A DNA stretch of 54,651 nucleotides from Olivibacter sp. XZL3 (GCF_004368405.1 NZ_SBJH01000046.1:1-54651), one strand, 5' to 3'. Counted from the stretch's first letter, positions 28,071-36,892 are shown. Numbers and translations: made by a program. Notes: generated by a model not told the origin, from the sequence alone.

Positions 28071-28385
28071 ATGAAAGAAATAACTGTCGAAGAACTAAAG
28101 CAGAAAATCGATCAAAATGAAGATTTCCAGCTCATAGACGTACGCGAGGAGTTCGAATATGAGACTTCTAATTTGAACGGTAAAAACATCCCGCTTGCAC
28201 AGGTTCTCTTGGAAAAGGATAAAATTAGCCGCGATAAACCCGTTATAGTGCACTGCCGAAGCGGAAAGAGAAGCGCGCAAGCCATTCTCATGCTAGAAAA
28301 AGAGGGTTATACCAATCTAGCAAACCTAGAGGGCGGAATCTTGGCTTGGCGGGACGCGTTTGATCCAAACATGCCGGTATACTAA
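28071..28385 (+). CDS. Rhodanese-like domain protein
   Basis: A 104-residue single-domain rhodanese (MKEITVEELKQKI start). The active-site loop is HCRSGKRS with the catalytic Cys at about residue 60, the usual CxSGxR form, followed by a closing GGILAWRDAF. It can carry a persulfide, but partner and substrate are unknown. ATG 28071 is favoured over an in-frame upstream start at 28035, because the promoter box runs to 28037 and overlaps that start. The small membrane-protein gene follows after 5 nt. Confidence 0.92.
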   Translation: MKEITVEELKQKIDQNEDFQLIDVREEFEYETSNLNGKNIPLAQVLLEKDKISRDKPVIVHCRSGKRSAQAILMLEKEGYTNLANLEGGILAWRDAFDPNMPVY

Positions 28386-28390
28386 TCGCT

Positions 28391-28585
28391 ATGGGAAAGA
28401 AATTCCTTTATAATATCTTCTTAAATATTGGCATTATCGTGCTTGCCTATTGCACGGTTGCGGCCTACAACGGAAAGCAATATAGCATCATGGCGGGCAG
28501 CATATTGGGGATAGCAGCCCTTATATACCTCAAAATTAAGCTGGCAAAGAGCGTAAAGGAGATGATCAAAACGGGCAACAAATAG
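28391..28585 (+). CDS. Small two-helix membrane protein (possibly DUF6358)
   Basis: A 64-residue protein with two hydrophobic segments (about 5-24 and 33-49) joined by a short polar turn, and a basic C-terminus (KSVKEMIKTGNK). It resembles small Sphingobacteriaceae proteins grouped as DUF6358, from memory. It follows the rhodanese gene by 5 nt and so is probably co-expressed. The function is unknown. Confidence 0.7.
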   Translation: MGKKFLYNIFLNIGIIVLAYCTVAAYNGKQYSIMAGSILGIAALIYLKIKLAKSVKEMIKTGNK

Positions 28586-28603
28586 GTTTTGTACTATATT
28601 TTA

Positions 28604-28640
28604 GTCAATATTGTAGCAATACTAGACATTTTTTTTATAT
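28604..28640 (+). terminator. Terminator-like hairpin after the small membrane protein
   Basis: TATTG-TAG-CAATA (28609-28621) is extended outward by GTC/GAC with an internal mismatch, and is followed by a run of T. Confidence 0.6.
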
Positions 28641-28809
28641 TTTTTTTGCTCGTTTTATTGGAATCCCTATAATTATTCAAGCGGGGCATAAAACACACAA
28701 ATCACTTTAAAACAAGCACTTATACAGGTCCAAAAAACGATGCAGGTTTCCAGTAAACGCACAAAAGAGTAAATCCGACCGATCTTTTTTTTTGGAATAG
28801 TATTTGCTA

Positions 28810-28842
28810 TTGTTGCATGAATAAAACTAATAACTATTTTTG
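28810..28842 (+). promoter_or_regulatory. ompA promoter (-33 TTGTTG, -7 TATTTTTG)
   Basis: TTGTTG at 28810-28815 precedes TATTTTTG at 28835-28842 by 19 nt. Predicted leader of about 45 nt to ATG 28891. The good match suits a strongly expressed porin. Confidence 0.7.
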
Positions 28843-28890
28843 TATACAAATTATACAATTAAAACTGTTTAACCTTTAAAAGAACGAAGT

Positions 28891-30264
28891 ATGAACTATT
28901 CTACAATCAAAAAAGCAGTTACTTGCTCTTTGATTGCCGCCTTAGGATTCACTGGGGCAGCTCAAGCACAAGATGCTAAAGTATTTGGCGGAAGGAGCCA
29001 ATACAGAACTTGGTCCATTGGAGTCAATGGCGGTATAACTACTCCGAATGTATTAATTGGAGGTTCCAACGCTTTCGGTAATAAAGTAGGACTATTTGAA
29101 GCACCTGTTAGAGAATATTACGGTATTAACGTACGTAAGCAATTCTCCAGCTGGTTCGGCTTGCAATTGGATGCGAACAGAGGTCGTGTTTTTACGCACA
29201 ACTCTCAGCCATTCCCTACTACAAATGCTTGGGACGGTAATCAATATCAATCAGCTGAAACTGATATTCAGTATGCTGTTAGCTTAAATGGTGTATTCCA
29301 GTTTGCTACCATCGACTTCTTGAGAAGAGAAAACTCAGTTAACTTCTACGCTAGCGTTGGTTACGGTTTGATGGCTTTCAACCCCGTAATGTATGCTAAC
29401 AATGACGGAACTGGAGCTGCATGGGATAATAAAGGAAACTGGGGTGAAAGCGCTGGCGACCGTGAGGCTAATCATGACAGAGATTACACACGCGAAGCTT
29501 TCGTACCTGTAGGTTTGGGTCTTAAATTCAAATTATCCGACCGCGTAGCTTTAGATTTGGGTTATACGATGAACTTTGTTGATACGAAGCTTTTGTTCGG
29601 TCCTGTTGAAGGTAGAACCAGCAACGATAAGTTCTCTTATACACACGCAGGTTTAGAGTTCTCACTAGGAAGCAAAGACAAAGAAGATTTGACTTGGGCT
29701 AACCCAGTAGCGACTCTTTACGATGAGTTGAAAGATCCAGAATTGAGAAACGAAGTTGACGCATTGAAACAACGCGTAAGCGCGCTTGAATCAACTGTTC
29801 AAGCTTTAAGTACTGACTCTGATGGAGACGGCGTTGCTGATAAATTCGACAAATGCCCTAACACTCCTGCTGGTACACAAGTTGACGGATCAGGATGTCC
29901 TATCAAGTTCCCTGAGCCTGATACTACTGCTCTTTCAACTGGTTCTTATCCAAACATTCAGTTTGAATTCGACAGCTCTGTATTGAAAACCAGCTCTTAC
30001 CCAACTTTAGATCAAGTATCTGCTGACCTACGTGCTAGCGGTGCTACACTTACCTTAGAAGGTAACGCTTCTGAAGAAGGAACAGAAGAGTACAACTATC
30101 AGTTAGGTTTAGACCGTGCTAACTCTGTTAAAAATTACTTAGTTAACTCTGGTGTTGCTGCATCACAAGTCAATGTGGTAAGTAATGGCGAAACTAAACC
30201 GGTTGCATCTAACGCAACTGAAGAAGGTCGTCAGTTAAACCGTAACGTACAATTCAAAAAATAA
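28891..30264 (+). CDS. ompA: OmpA-family outer-membrane protein
   Basis: A 457-residue porin-like protein. It has a signal peptide ending AQAQ (about residue 27), an eight-strand-type N-terminal barrel region (about 35-260), a predicted coiled linker (NEVDALKQRVSALESTVQAL), one calcium-binding TSP3-like repeat (DSDGDGVADKFDKCPNTPAG) and a C-terminal OmpA peptidoglycan-binding domain (IQFEFDSSVLK through RNVQFKK). It should tie the outer membrane to peptidoglycan. Codon use is strongly biased (many GCT, GGT, AAC), as expected of abundant proteins. A clear promoter and terminator flank it. Confidence 0.95.
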   Translation: MNYSTIKKAVTCSLIAALGFTGAAQAQDAKVFGGRSQYRTWSIGVNGGITTPNVLIGGSNAFGNKVGLFEAPVREYYGINVRKQFSSWFGLQLDANRGRVFTHNSQPFPTTNAWDGNQYQSAETDIQYAVSLNGVFQFATIDFLRRENSVNFYASVGYGLMAFNPVMYANNDGTGAAWDNKGNWGESAGDREANHDRDYTREAFVPVGLGLKFKLSDRVALDLGYTMNFVDTKLLFGPVEGRTSNDKFSYTHAGLEFSLGSKDKEDLTWANPVATLYDELKDPELRNEVDALKQRVSALESTVQALSTDSDGDGVADKFDKCPNTPAGTQVDGSGCPIKFPEPDTTALSTGSYPNIQFEFDSSVLKTSSYPTLDQVSADLRASGATLTLEGNASEEGTEEYNYQLGLDRANSVKNYLVNSGVAASQVNVVSNGETKPVASNATEEGRQLNRNVQFKK

Positions 30265-30292
30265 TTCTGTCTATTAAGCAGATTATCATAAA

Positions 30293-30325
30293 AAACCCTC
30301 GGGACGATTGTTCCGAGGGTTTTTC
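30293..30325 (+). terminator. Rho-independent terminator after ompA
   Basis: CCCTCGG (30296-30302) pairs with CCGAGGG (30313-30319), preceded by an A-run and followed by TTTTT. Confidence 0.9.
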
Positions 30326-30356
30326 TTTGAATTCTCATCATTCCGCGCTAACTTCG
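30326..30356 (+). promoter_or_regulatory. Promoter of the 47-codon gene (-33 TTTG, -7 TAACTTCG)
   Basis: TTTG at 30326-30329 and TAACTTCG at 30349-30356 are 19 nt apart. The -7 box deviates from TAnnTTTG at one base and ends 4 nt before ATG 30361, the same leaderless geometry as mutY and rlmN. Confidence 0.65.
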
Positions 30357-30360
30357 TGGT

Positions 30361-30504
30361 ATGTACTTTTTCCGAAACAAAAATCCCAATAGCTCCGAAC
30401 GGAGCTTTAACTTAAAAGTAATGCACGCGATTAACAAAATAGCAATTGCGCTGTTTTTACTTGGAATTTTGTACAAATTGATCGACTGGTTCTTCCTACG
30501 CTAA
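30361..30504 (+). CDS. 47-residue membrane protein (possibly DUF6728)
   Basis: A small open frame, ATG 30361 to TAA 30504. The product starts MYFFRNKNPNSSERS, then has a single hydrophobic helix IAIALFLLGILYKLIDWFFL at the C-terminus. It recalls the small Bacteroidota family DUF6728, from memory. Support comes from a well-spaced promoter ending 4 nt before the ATG and from ridA 10 nt downstream, which it would share a transcript with. The function is unknown. Confidence 0.7.
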   Translation: MYFFRNKNPNSSERSFNLKVMHAINKIAIALFLLGILYKLIDWFFLR

Positions 30505-30514
30505 TTATCATCAC

Positions 30515-30895
30515 ATGAAAGATATTATCAATACAAATAACGCCCCTGCCCCTATCGGCCCCTACAATCAAGCTATAAAAGCCGGTAATACACTTTATGT
30601 CTCCGGTCAAATTGCACTTTCACCGCAAACGGGCGAACTGATTTTAGGCAGTATTGCCGAGCAAACGAAAACAGTCCTTGAAAATCTACACGCTATTTTA
30701 AAGGAGGCAGGGTACTCTTTTGCTGATGTTGTTAAGACAAGTATCTTCCTTACAGACATGGATAACTTCGGCGTTGTCAATGAAGTGTACGGAGAATACT
30801 TTACAGAAAATGCACCTGCAAGAGAAACGGTTGCAGTTAAAGGGCTTCCTAAAGGCATGGACGTTGAAATCTCTTGCATTGCCTGGAAAGCGTAG
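30515..30895 (+). CDS. ridA: RidA-family 2-iminobutanoate/2-iminopropanoate deaminase
   Basis: A 126-residue RidA protein that hydrolyses reactive enamines/imines made by PLP enzymes. Key segments are NAPAPIGPYNQAIKAG, YVSGQIAL, and the closing ARETVAVKGLPKGMDVEISCIA with the conserved Arg that binds the substrate carboxylate (ARETV). Length is typical. It follows the 47-codon gene by 10 nt and precedes recG by 24 nt. Confidence 0.95.
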   Translation: MKDIINTNNAPAPIGPYNQAIKAGNTLYVSGQIALSPQTGELILGSIAEQTKTVLENLHAILKEAGYSFADVVKTSIFLTDMDNFGVVNEVYGEYFTENAPARETVAVKGLPKGMDVEISCIAWKA

Positions 30896-30919
30896 TTATA
30901 AAGTTCAGCATCAACACCT

Positions 30920-33025
30920 GTGATTGAATATGGTTTACATACGCCAATAGAATATCTGAAAGGTGTCGGCCCACAAAAGGCGGACGTACTGAAAAAGGAA
31001 TTGGCGATTTTCACTTTCAACGACCTTATTCATTACTACCCTTTTCGTTATATCGACCGTACGAAGTATTACAAAATAGCTGAATTGCAACCCGACATGC
31101 CCACAGCTCAAATTTTGGGGCGACTCACTGCGGTTGAACAAGTTGGCCAAAAAAGAGGTAGAAGGCTTGTTGGCCACTTTAAAGACGAAACGGGATCGAT
31201 GGAACTCGTATGGTTCCAAAGCATAAGGTGGCTTGAAAAGAGCTTAAAAATAGGCTCAGTATACGTTATCTTCGGTAAACCCACGCTCTTTAACGGCCAG
31301 TTCTCCATGACGCACCCGGAAATGGAATTATATAATGCCACTAATAAACAGGTGGGCAATCCAACGCTGCAACCGGTCTACCGATCAACAGAAAAGCTAA
31401 AACAATTCTTTTTAGATACCAAGGGTATCCAGCGATTGCAAGAAGGCTTGCTGACATGGGCTTCCAAAAAGATCGAAGAAAGCATCCCCCCCTACATCCT
31501 AAAAAAGCAAAAACTGATTTCGAAAGCGGAGGCAATTGTCAATATCCATTTTCCTTCCAATATAGAGGAGCTTAAAGCGGCGGAACGGCGTCTGAAATTC
31601 GAGGAACTCTTTTTTATACAACTGAAGCTGTTAAAGAACAAATTACTTCAAACCGCTAAATTCAAAGGCCACGTTTTTGATAAGGTTGGGAACAACTTTA
31701 ACACCTTTTACCAGAAGCACCTACCTTTCCCCCTAACCAATGCACAAAAGAGAGTCATAAAGGAAATCCGGCACGACACACATACCGGTGCACAGATGAA
31801 CCGCCTTCTCCAAGGAGACGTCGGCAGTGGAAAAACCGTGGTGGCGCTGATGACGATGTTACTGGCTGTCGACAATGGCTGTCAGGCTTGTATGATGGCC
31901 CCAACCGAAATACTCGCTCAACAGCACTTTAACGGCTTAATAGCGCTAATCGGCGATTTACCCATATCGATCAAACTACTCAGTGGATCCACCCCTAAAA
32001 AGGAGCGAAAGATCCTTCACGAAGCACTAGTCGATGGATCTTTGGACATACTGGTCGGCACACACGCGCTTATTGAAGACACCGTACAATTTAAAAACTT
32101 AGGTCTTGTTGTAATCGACGAACAACACCGCTTTGGCGTAGAGCAGCGAGCGAAGTTATGGCGTAAGAATCAAATTCCACCGCATATGCTGGTAATGACG
32201 GCAACCCCAATACCTCGCACCCTGGCCATGACCCTCTATGGAGATTTAGACATATCTGTAATTGACGAACTGCCGGCGGGCAGAAAGCCCATTAAAACAC
32301 TTCATCTATTCGAAAATAGCCGCTTGAGGATGTTTGGCTTTATGCGTGAGGAAATTGCCAAAGGACGACAAGTATATGTGGTTTATCCGCTTATTAAAGA
32401 AAGCGAAAAACTAGATTTAATGCACTTGGAAGCGGGAATCGAAAATTTAGCCCGTGAATTTCCCCTACCCGAATACAAAATCAGCATTGTTCACGGCAAG
32501 ATGCCAACGAAAGATAAAGACTTTGAGATGCAGCGCTTTGTAAAAGGAGAAACACAGATCATGGTTGCTACCACGGTAATAGAAGTCGGGGTCAATGTGC
32601 CAAACGCCACCGTCATGATTATCGAAAATGCGGAGCGTTTCGGCTTATCACAGCTCCATCAGCTGCGCGGCCGCGTTGGACGTGGCGGAGAACAATCTTT
32701 TTGCATTCTAATGTCGTCAAACAAACTCAGTAACGAGGGAAAACTTAGACTTAGCACCATGGTCAAAACCAACGACGGGTTTGAAATTGCGGAGACTGAC
32801 CTCAAATTGAGGGGCCCTGGAGACATTGCAGGCACGCAGCAAAGCGGTATACTAGACCTCAAGTTAGCAGACTTAAGTGTTGACCAAGCTCTTCTTCAGG
32901 AGGCGAGGAACTTTGTAATACATATCTTTAAGCAAGATCCAACGCTCGAGGATCCGAAAAATCAACTACTCCGCAATTATCTTCTAGCGCAGAACAAAGG
33001 CATAAGTTGGGATAAAATCTCTTAG
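30920..33025 (+). CDS. recG: ATP-dependent DNA helicase RecG
   Basis: A 701-residue branch-migration helicase that remodels stalled forks and Holliday junctions. The N-terminal wedge/OB domain (about 1-270) precedes the helicase core with Walker A GDVGSGKT (299-306), motif II DEQH (in VIDEQHRFG) and motif VI QLRGRVGRG. The start is GTG at 30920, because no ATG precedes the conserved TPIEYLKGVGPQKADVL segment. It lies 24 nt after ridA on the same strand. Confidence 0.96.
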   Translation: MIEYGLHTPIEYLKGVGPQKADVLKKELAIFTFNDLIHYYPFRYIDRTKYYKIAELQPDMPTAQILGRLTAVEQVGQKRGRRLVGHFKDETGSMELVWFQSIRWLEKSLKIGSVYVIFGKPTLFNGQFSMTHPEMELYNATNKQVGNPTLQPVYRSTEKLKQFFLDTKGIQRLQEGLLTWASKKIEESIPPYILKKQKLISKAEAIVNIHFPSNIEELKAAERRLKFEELFFIQLKLLKNKLLQTAKFKGHVFDKVGNNFNTFYQKHLPFPLTNAQKRVIKEIRHDTHTGAQMNRLLQGDVGSGKTVVALMTMLLAVDNGCQACMMAPTEILAQQHFNGLIALIGDLPISIKLLSGSTPKKERKILHEALVDGSLDILVGTHALIEDTVQFKNLGLVVIDEQHRFGVEQRAKLWRKNQIPPHMLVMTATPIPRTLAMTLYGDLDISVIDELPAGRKPIKTLHLFENSRLRMFGFMREEIAKGRQVYVVYPLIKESEKLDLMHLEAGIENLAREFPLPEYKISIVHGKMPTKDKDFEMQRFVKGETQIMVATTVIEVGVNVPNATVMIIENAERFGLSQLHQLRGRVGRGGEQSFCILMSSNKLSNEGKLRLSTMVKTNDGFEIAETDLKLRGPGDIAGTQQSGILDLKLADLSVDQALLQEARNFVIHIFKQDPTLEDPKNQLLRNYLLAQNKGISWDKIS

Positions 33026-33327
33026 CATATCGTTTTTAAACGCAAAAAACTTATCTTTGTACTATTAAATCAATTGTTTTATGTAATACCATACCCAATC
33101 GACATTTATCGCTGCCAAAGAATACGGTTACCGTGCGGTATAATGACAGGTATGGACATTTCACATTCCAATAAACCATTCCTCCACTGTATTGGCCCAA
33201 GTTTCAGGCACGATTCTTTCATAGCTAAAAAAGCGCGAGAAAGACGCGATTTTATATGCACTGTTAAACTCGCATATAAACGTATTTATAAACTATTATT
33301 AGTAAATTTAATTCCGTAAGAACACCT
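33026..33327 (+). other. Long hflX upstream region (possible 5' leader)
   Basis: A 302-nt region with a TATCTTTG box at 33052-33059 and then about 265 nt before ATG 33328. A frame from TTG 33074 to 33319 exists but has no family resemblance, atypical composition and a weak start, so I do not call it. No riboswitch consensus was recognised. Confidence 0.5.
33052..33059 (+). promoter_or_regulatory. Candidate hflX -7 promoter box (TATCTTTG)
   Basis: TATCTTTG is identical to the glyA box. It would give a leader of about 265 nt before hflX, the longest in the window, unless a closer promoter is used. No -33 element was found. Confidence 0.45.
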
Positions 33328-34530
33328 ATGGCTATAAAAAAAATATATGACACTGCAATAAAACCCGAAAGGGCGGTATTAGTGGGCATCATAACGCCTA
33401 ATGAAACTGAAGATCAAGAAAAAGAATACCTCGAAGAATTAGCCTTTTTAGTTGAAACAGCAGGCGGCGAAACGATCAACAGCTTTACGCAACGAATGCA
33501 AAAACCAGACAGAGCTACCTTCGTGGGAAGCGGAAAGCTCGATGAAATCAAAGCCTTTGTAGAAGCTGAAGAGGCGGACATTGTGGTATTTGACGATGAA
33601 CTGAGCCCTTCGCAATTAAGAAACATCGAAAACGAACTGAAGATAAAAATATTAGACCGCAGCAACCTCATACTGGACATCTTCGCTAACCGTGCAAAAA
33701 CCGCACAGGCGAAAACGCAAGTTGAGTTGGCTCAACTACAGTATTTACTTCCCCGCCTGACTCGAATGTGGACGCACTTGGAACGCCAAAAAGGCGGTAT
33801 CGGAATGAGGGGACCCGGTGAAACCCAAATTGAGAGCGACCGTCGTATGATCCTTAATAAGATTTCTTTATTGAAAGAAAAATTAAAACAGATCGATAAG
33901 CAAAACGAAACCCAGCGCAAAAACAGAGGCGAGTTGATTCGGGTAGCTTTGGTGGGATATACAAACGTGGGCAAATCTACCATTATGAACATGATCTCAA
34001 AGTCGGAAGTCTTTGCTGAAAACAAGCTGTTCGCCACATTAGACACCACCGTCCGAAAAGTAGTTATCGACAATCTTCCATTTTTGTTGTCCGATACGGT
34101 GGGCTTTATCAGAAAACTGCCCCATCATTTGGTTGAGTGCTTTAAATCGACCTTAGATGAAGTACGCGAGGCAGATATCCTGGTACATGTAGTTGATATC
34201 TCACATCCCAATTTTGAAGATCACATTAATACGGTCAATGAGACTTTAAAAGATCTAGGTGCGATAGACAAGCCGGTAATTACTGTTTTTAACAAAATTG
34301 ATGCTTACCAAGCAACAGAGGTTACGAACGACGGCCAGGACGTAAATGAGGGACAAAAAAACGTCACTATTGAGGATTTTAAAAACAGCTGGATGGCTAA
34401 ACATAGCAGTCCGGCTGTTTTCATCTCAGCAACGGAAAAAAGGAACGTTGAGGAATTTAGGCAGCTATTGTACGACAAAGTTGTCAAAATTCATACCGCC
34501 CGATATCCGTATAATAATTTGTTATATTAA
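33328..34530 (+). CDS. hflX: GTPase HflX
   Basis: A 400-residue HflX GTPase that binds the 50S ribosome and can rescue stalled or heat-damaged ribosomes. The N-terminal domain has VGSGKLDEIKAFVEAEEADIVVFDDELSP-type residues (about 67-95), then a coiled linker with the GxGxRGPGETQIE loop. The G domain begins GYTNVGKST (210-218) with DTVGFI (G3) and NKID (G4). Length is normal. rbfA follows after 23 nt, so a ribosome-related operon is likely. Confidence 0.95.
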   Translation: MAIKKIYDTAIKPERAVLVGIITPNETEDQEKEYLEELAFLVETAGGETINSFTQRMQKPDRATFVGSGKLDEIKAFVEAEEADIVVFDDELSPSQLRNIENELKIKILDRSNLILDIFANRAKTAQAKTQVELAQLQYLLPRLTRMWTHLERQKGGIGMRGPGETQIESDRRMILNKISLLKEKLKQIDKQNETQRKNRGELIRVALVGYTNVGKSTIMNMISKSEVFAENKLFATLDTTVRKVVIDNLPFLLSDTVGFIRKLPHHLVECFKSTLDEVREADILVHVVDISHPNFEDHINTVNETLKDLGAIDKPVITVFNKIDAYQATEVTNDGQDVNEGQKNVTIEDFKNSWMAKHSSPAVFISATEKRNVEEFRQLLYDKVVKIHTARYPYNNLLY

Positions 34531-34553
34531 TCATTCATAAAAGAGGTCGTAAC

Positions 34554-34928
34554 ATGGGATCAACAGAAAGTAAAAGACAACAACGTTTTGCTAGTGTAAT
34601 CCAGCAAGATTTAGCCGATATATTTCAAAGAGAAGGTATGATATGGGCTCCTGAGACTTTAGTGACGGTTACCCGCGTGAGAGTAACGCCAGACTTAGCC
34701 ATTGCGCGGGTCTATTTAAGCTTTCTAAACGCGAAGAATGTACAAGAATCAATTGCCAACATAAAGAGCCACGCCGGAGAAATCAGATATAAACTAGGAA
34801 GTCGCATAAAAAACCAAGCGAGGATCGTTCCGCATTTGGAGTTTTTCGTTGATGACACCAACGAGTATGTCGAGCGGATGGACAAACTCTTCGAGAAAAT
34901 AAGTAAGGAACCGCGACAAGAGGATTAA
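34554..34928 (+). CDS. rbfA: Ribosome-binding factor A
   Basis: A 124-residue KH-fold protein needed for late 30S maturation. The N-terminus (STESKRQQRFASVIQQDLADIFQRE) and the segment VTVTRVRVTPDLAIARVYLSF are typical of the family. It lies 23 nt downstream of hflX. Confidence 0.93.
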   Translation: MGSTESKRQQRFASVIQQDLADIFQREGMIWAPETLVTVTRVRVTPDLAIARVYLSFLNAKNVQESIANIKSHAGEIRYKLGSRIKNQARIVPHLEFFVDDTNEYVERMDKLFEKISKEPRQED

Positions 34929-34930
34929 AA

Positions 34931-34977
34931 TAGCCATTAGACATGAGCTACTAGCTTTTAGTTGATCCTAATGGCTA
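34931..34977. repeat. GCTAA-type intergenic tract with inverted repeat
   Basis: TAGCCATTAG (34931-34940) and CTAATGGCTA (34968-34977) are perfect complements. Between and after them are GCT words, two pairs of which are exactly 7 nt apart (34947/34954 and 34974/34981). The tract lies between rbfA and aat and may also end the hflX-rbfA transcript. Confidence 0.6.
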
Positions 34978-35011
34978 AGGGCTACCTAACCGCTAAAACT
35001 TATCGCTAAAC

Positions 35012-35653
35012 ATGCTCTTTCAACTTAACGAAGACGATTTTTGGTTTCCAGACCCCTCGCTTGCAGAAGAAGACGGTTTATTAGCAATAGGAGGCGATCT
35101 TCGGACAGAGCGTCTCCTATCTGCTTATGCAACGGGGATTTTTCCTTGGTACGACGATGATACGCCAATACTATGGTATGCGCCGCGGAAACGTTTTGTG
35201 TTGTTTCCTCGGGAGTTAAAAATCAGTAAAAGCATGCGTAAAGAAATAAAAGCAAACAGATACCAAGTAACATACAACACCTGTTTTGACCGTGTTATAT
35301 CCCTTTGCGCTTCGACGCCGAGAAAGGGCCAACAAGGCACATGGATAACCAGAGAGATGCAAGCGGCCTATATCAAATTACACGAGAAAGGCTTTGCTAT
35401 ATCAACGGAAGTCTGGAGAGAGAACCAGTTAGCTGGCGGTCTATATGGCGTTATCTGTGGAAAAAGGGAGCATATATTCTGTGGAGAAAGCATGTTTTCC
35501 CTTGCCCCCAATGCGAGCAAAATAGCCTTGATAAACCTTTGTGAATCCGATCGATTTGAACTGATAGACTGCCAAATCGAAAGTGAACATTTAGCGTCTA
35601 TGGGTGCCAAGACCATCAGTGCCGAAAGTTATTATCAAATATTGCAATCTTAA
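35012..35653 (+). CDS. aat: Leucyl/phenylalanyl-tRNA--protein transferase
   Basis: A 213-residue Aat enzyme that adds Leu or Phe to N-terminal Arg or Lys of proteins, marking them for ClpS/ClpAP. Signature segments are FPDPSLAEEDGLLAIGGDL, GIFPWYDDDTPILWYAPRKRFVL, GTWIT, HEKGFAISTEVW and ESMFSLAPNASKIAL. Length is normal. Its upstream region is the GCTAA tract. Confidence 0.95.
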   Translation: MLFQLNEDDFWFPDPSLAEEDGLLAIGGDLRTERLLSAYATGIFPWYDDDTPILWYAPRKRFVLFPRELKISKSMRKEIKANRYQVTYNTCFDRVISLCASTPRKGQQGTWITREMQAAYIKLHEKGFAISTEVWRENQLAGGLYGVICGKREHIFCGESMFSLAPNASKIALINLCESDRFELIDCQIESEHLASMGAKTISAESYYQILQS

Positions 35654-35697
35654 GATTTAAAAGTTAGTTTCGTATTCACTAAATTAGATCACCCATT

Positions 35698-36300
35698 GTG
35701 GACTTGCTTTACCTGATTGACTTGATAGGCGCCTTAGTTTTTGCTATTTCGGGCGCGATGGCGGCTGCAGACCACAAAATAGACATTTTTGGTGCCGCTT
35801 TCACAGGTTTCGTGACAGCAATCGGCGGCGGTAGTTTACGCGATATTTTTTTAAATGCGCGCCCGGTCTGGGTAGACGATGGGAATTACTTATTAGCAAT
35901 ACTCTTCGGGGTGATTATAGCGACCACCACGCACCGCTATTTAGGTAAACTCCGGAGAACCTTATTTATGTTCGATGCCTTAGGCATCGGCTTTTTCACT
36001 ATTGTCGGTCTCCAGAAGTCACTTGCCGCTGATAGCAGTGAAATTGCCGCCATTGTATTAGGAATGTTTTCTGCAGTAATGGGTGGCGTAACCCGCGACA
36101 CATTAATGAACGAAACGCCGTTGATATTTAGACGGGAAGTTTACGGAACCGCTTGCCTCTTAGGTGCAGTTACCTTTATCCTGTTATCGGATCTGGGTGT
36201 TAGTGAAAATCTCAACGCCTTCATCAGCGCTTCGCTTATATTCGGCACCCGGATTATCTCCGTACGTTATAAGCTGTCTTTACCCATCATAGGCGGATAA
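35698..36300 (+). CDS. TRIC-type cation channel family protein (YadS/UPF0126)
   Basis: A 200-residue membrane protein with about seven hydrophobic segments and two copies of the family repeat: GFVTAIGGGSLRDIFLN (about 40-56) and MFSAVMGGVTRDTLMN (about 121-136). Bacterial homologues form trimeric potassium-permeable channels. The start is GTG at 35698; there is no nearby ATG. A TAGTTTCG box lies at 35665-35672. It converges on def with a 3-nt gap. Confidence 0.9.
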   Translation: MDLLYLIDLIGALVFAISGAMAAADHKIDIFGAAFTGFVTAIGGGSLRDIFLNARPVWVDDGNYLLAILFGVIIATTTHRYLGKLRRTLFMFDALGIGFFTIVGLQKSLAADSSEIAAIVLGMFSAVMGGVTRDTLMNETPLIFRREVYGTACLLGAVTFILLSDLGVSENLNAFISASLIFGTRIISVRYKLSLPIIGG

Positions 36301-36303
36301 GGC

Positions 36304-36876
36304 TTAACGTTTCTTCTTAAGAGAGGGAAACTTCATCTTATAATCCACCTTCACCTGCCCTTTAGAAATAGCCTCCAACTTCGATTTGAGCATTGCCTTC
36401 CGTAATACGCTTAATTTATCGGTAAATAATTTGCCCTCTATATGGTCATATTCGTGTTGAATAACGCGCGCTGCCAGCCCGTCGTATTTTTCACGATGCT
36501 CCACCCAATTTTCATCAAAATACCGTATATGTATCGTTTCGTGCCTGCTAACATCTTCTCGAATATCCGGAATACTTAAGCAGCCCTCGTTAAATTCCCA
36601 CTTATTGCCTTCCTCCTCTTCGATTTGTGCATTAATAAATACTTTCTTAAAGTCTTTTAACTCCGGAGCGTCATCTTCGGCGAAGGGCGATGCGTCTATT
36701 ACAAAGAGCCTAATCGACAGGCCTATTTGAGGGGCTGCAATACCCACGCCATGGGCAGCATACATCGTTTCAAACATATCGGCAATCAGCTTGTCCAGGT
36801 CCGGGTAATCTTTATCTATATCTGTTGCTTTTCGTTTTAAAACCGGATCTCCGTATGCTATTATTGGTAATTTCAT
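36304..36876 (-). CDS. def: Peptide deformylase
   Basis: A 190-residue deformylase that removes N-formyl groups from nascent proteins. The three family motifs are present: GVGIAAPQIG (motif 1), EGCLSIPD (motif 2, Cys metal ligand) and QHEYDHIEG (motif 3, HExxH). Start ATG at 36876 with TAATTTTG on the minus strand 16 nt upstream. The C-terminus is basic. Confidence 0.96.
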   Translation of the reverse strand: MKLPIIAYGDPVLKRKATDIDKDYPDLDKLIADMFETMYAAHGVGIAAPQIGLSIRLFVIDASPFAEDDAPELKDFKKVFINAQIEEEEGNKWEFNEGCLSIPDIREDVSRHETIHIRYFDENWVEHREKYDGLAARVIQHEYDHIEGKLFTDKLSVLRKAMLKSKLEAISKGQVKVDYKMKFPSLKKKR

Positions 36877-36892
36877 TTGTATAAATTAAAAT

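Larger units (their letters stand above)
28586..28890. other. Gene-free region upstream of ompA
   Basis: A 305-nt AT-rich region holding a terminator-like hairpin near 28604-28640 and the ompA promoter at 28810-28842. The middle (about 28650-28800) shows homopolymer T-runs but no gene. Confidence 0.5.

Noticed and set aside
33074-33319. 81-codon frame (TTG start) in the hflX upstream region
   Set aside because: No recognisable domain, a weak start codon and uneven composition; treated as untranslated leader.
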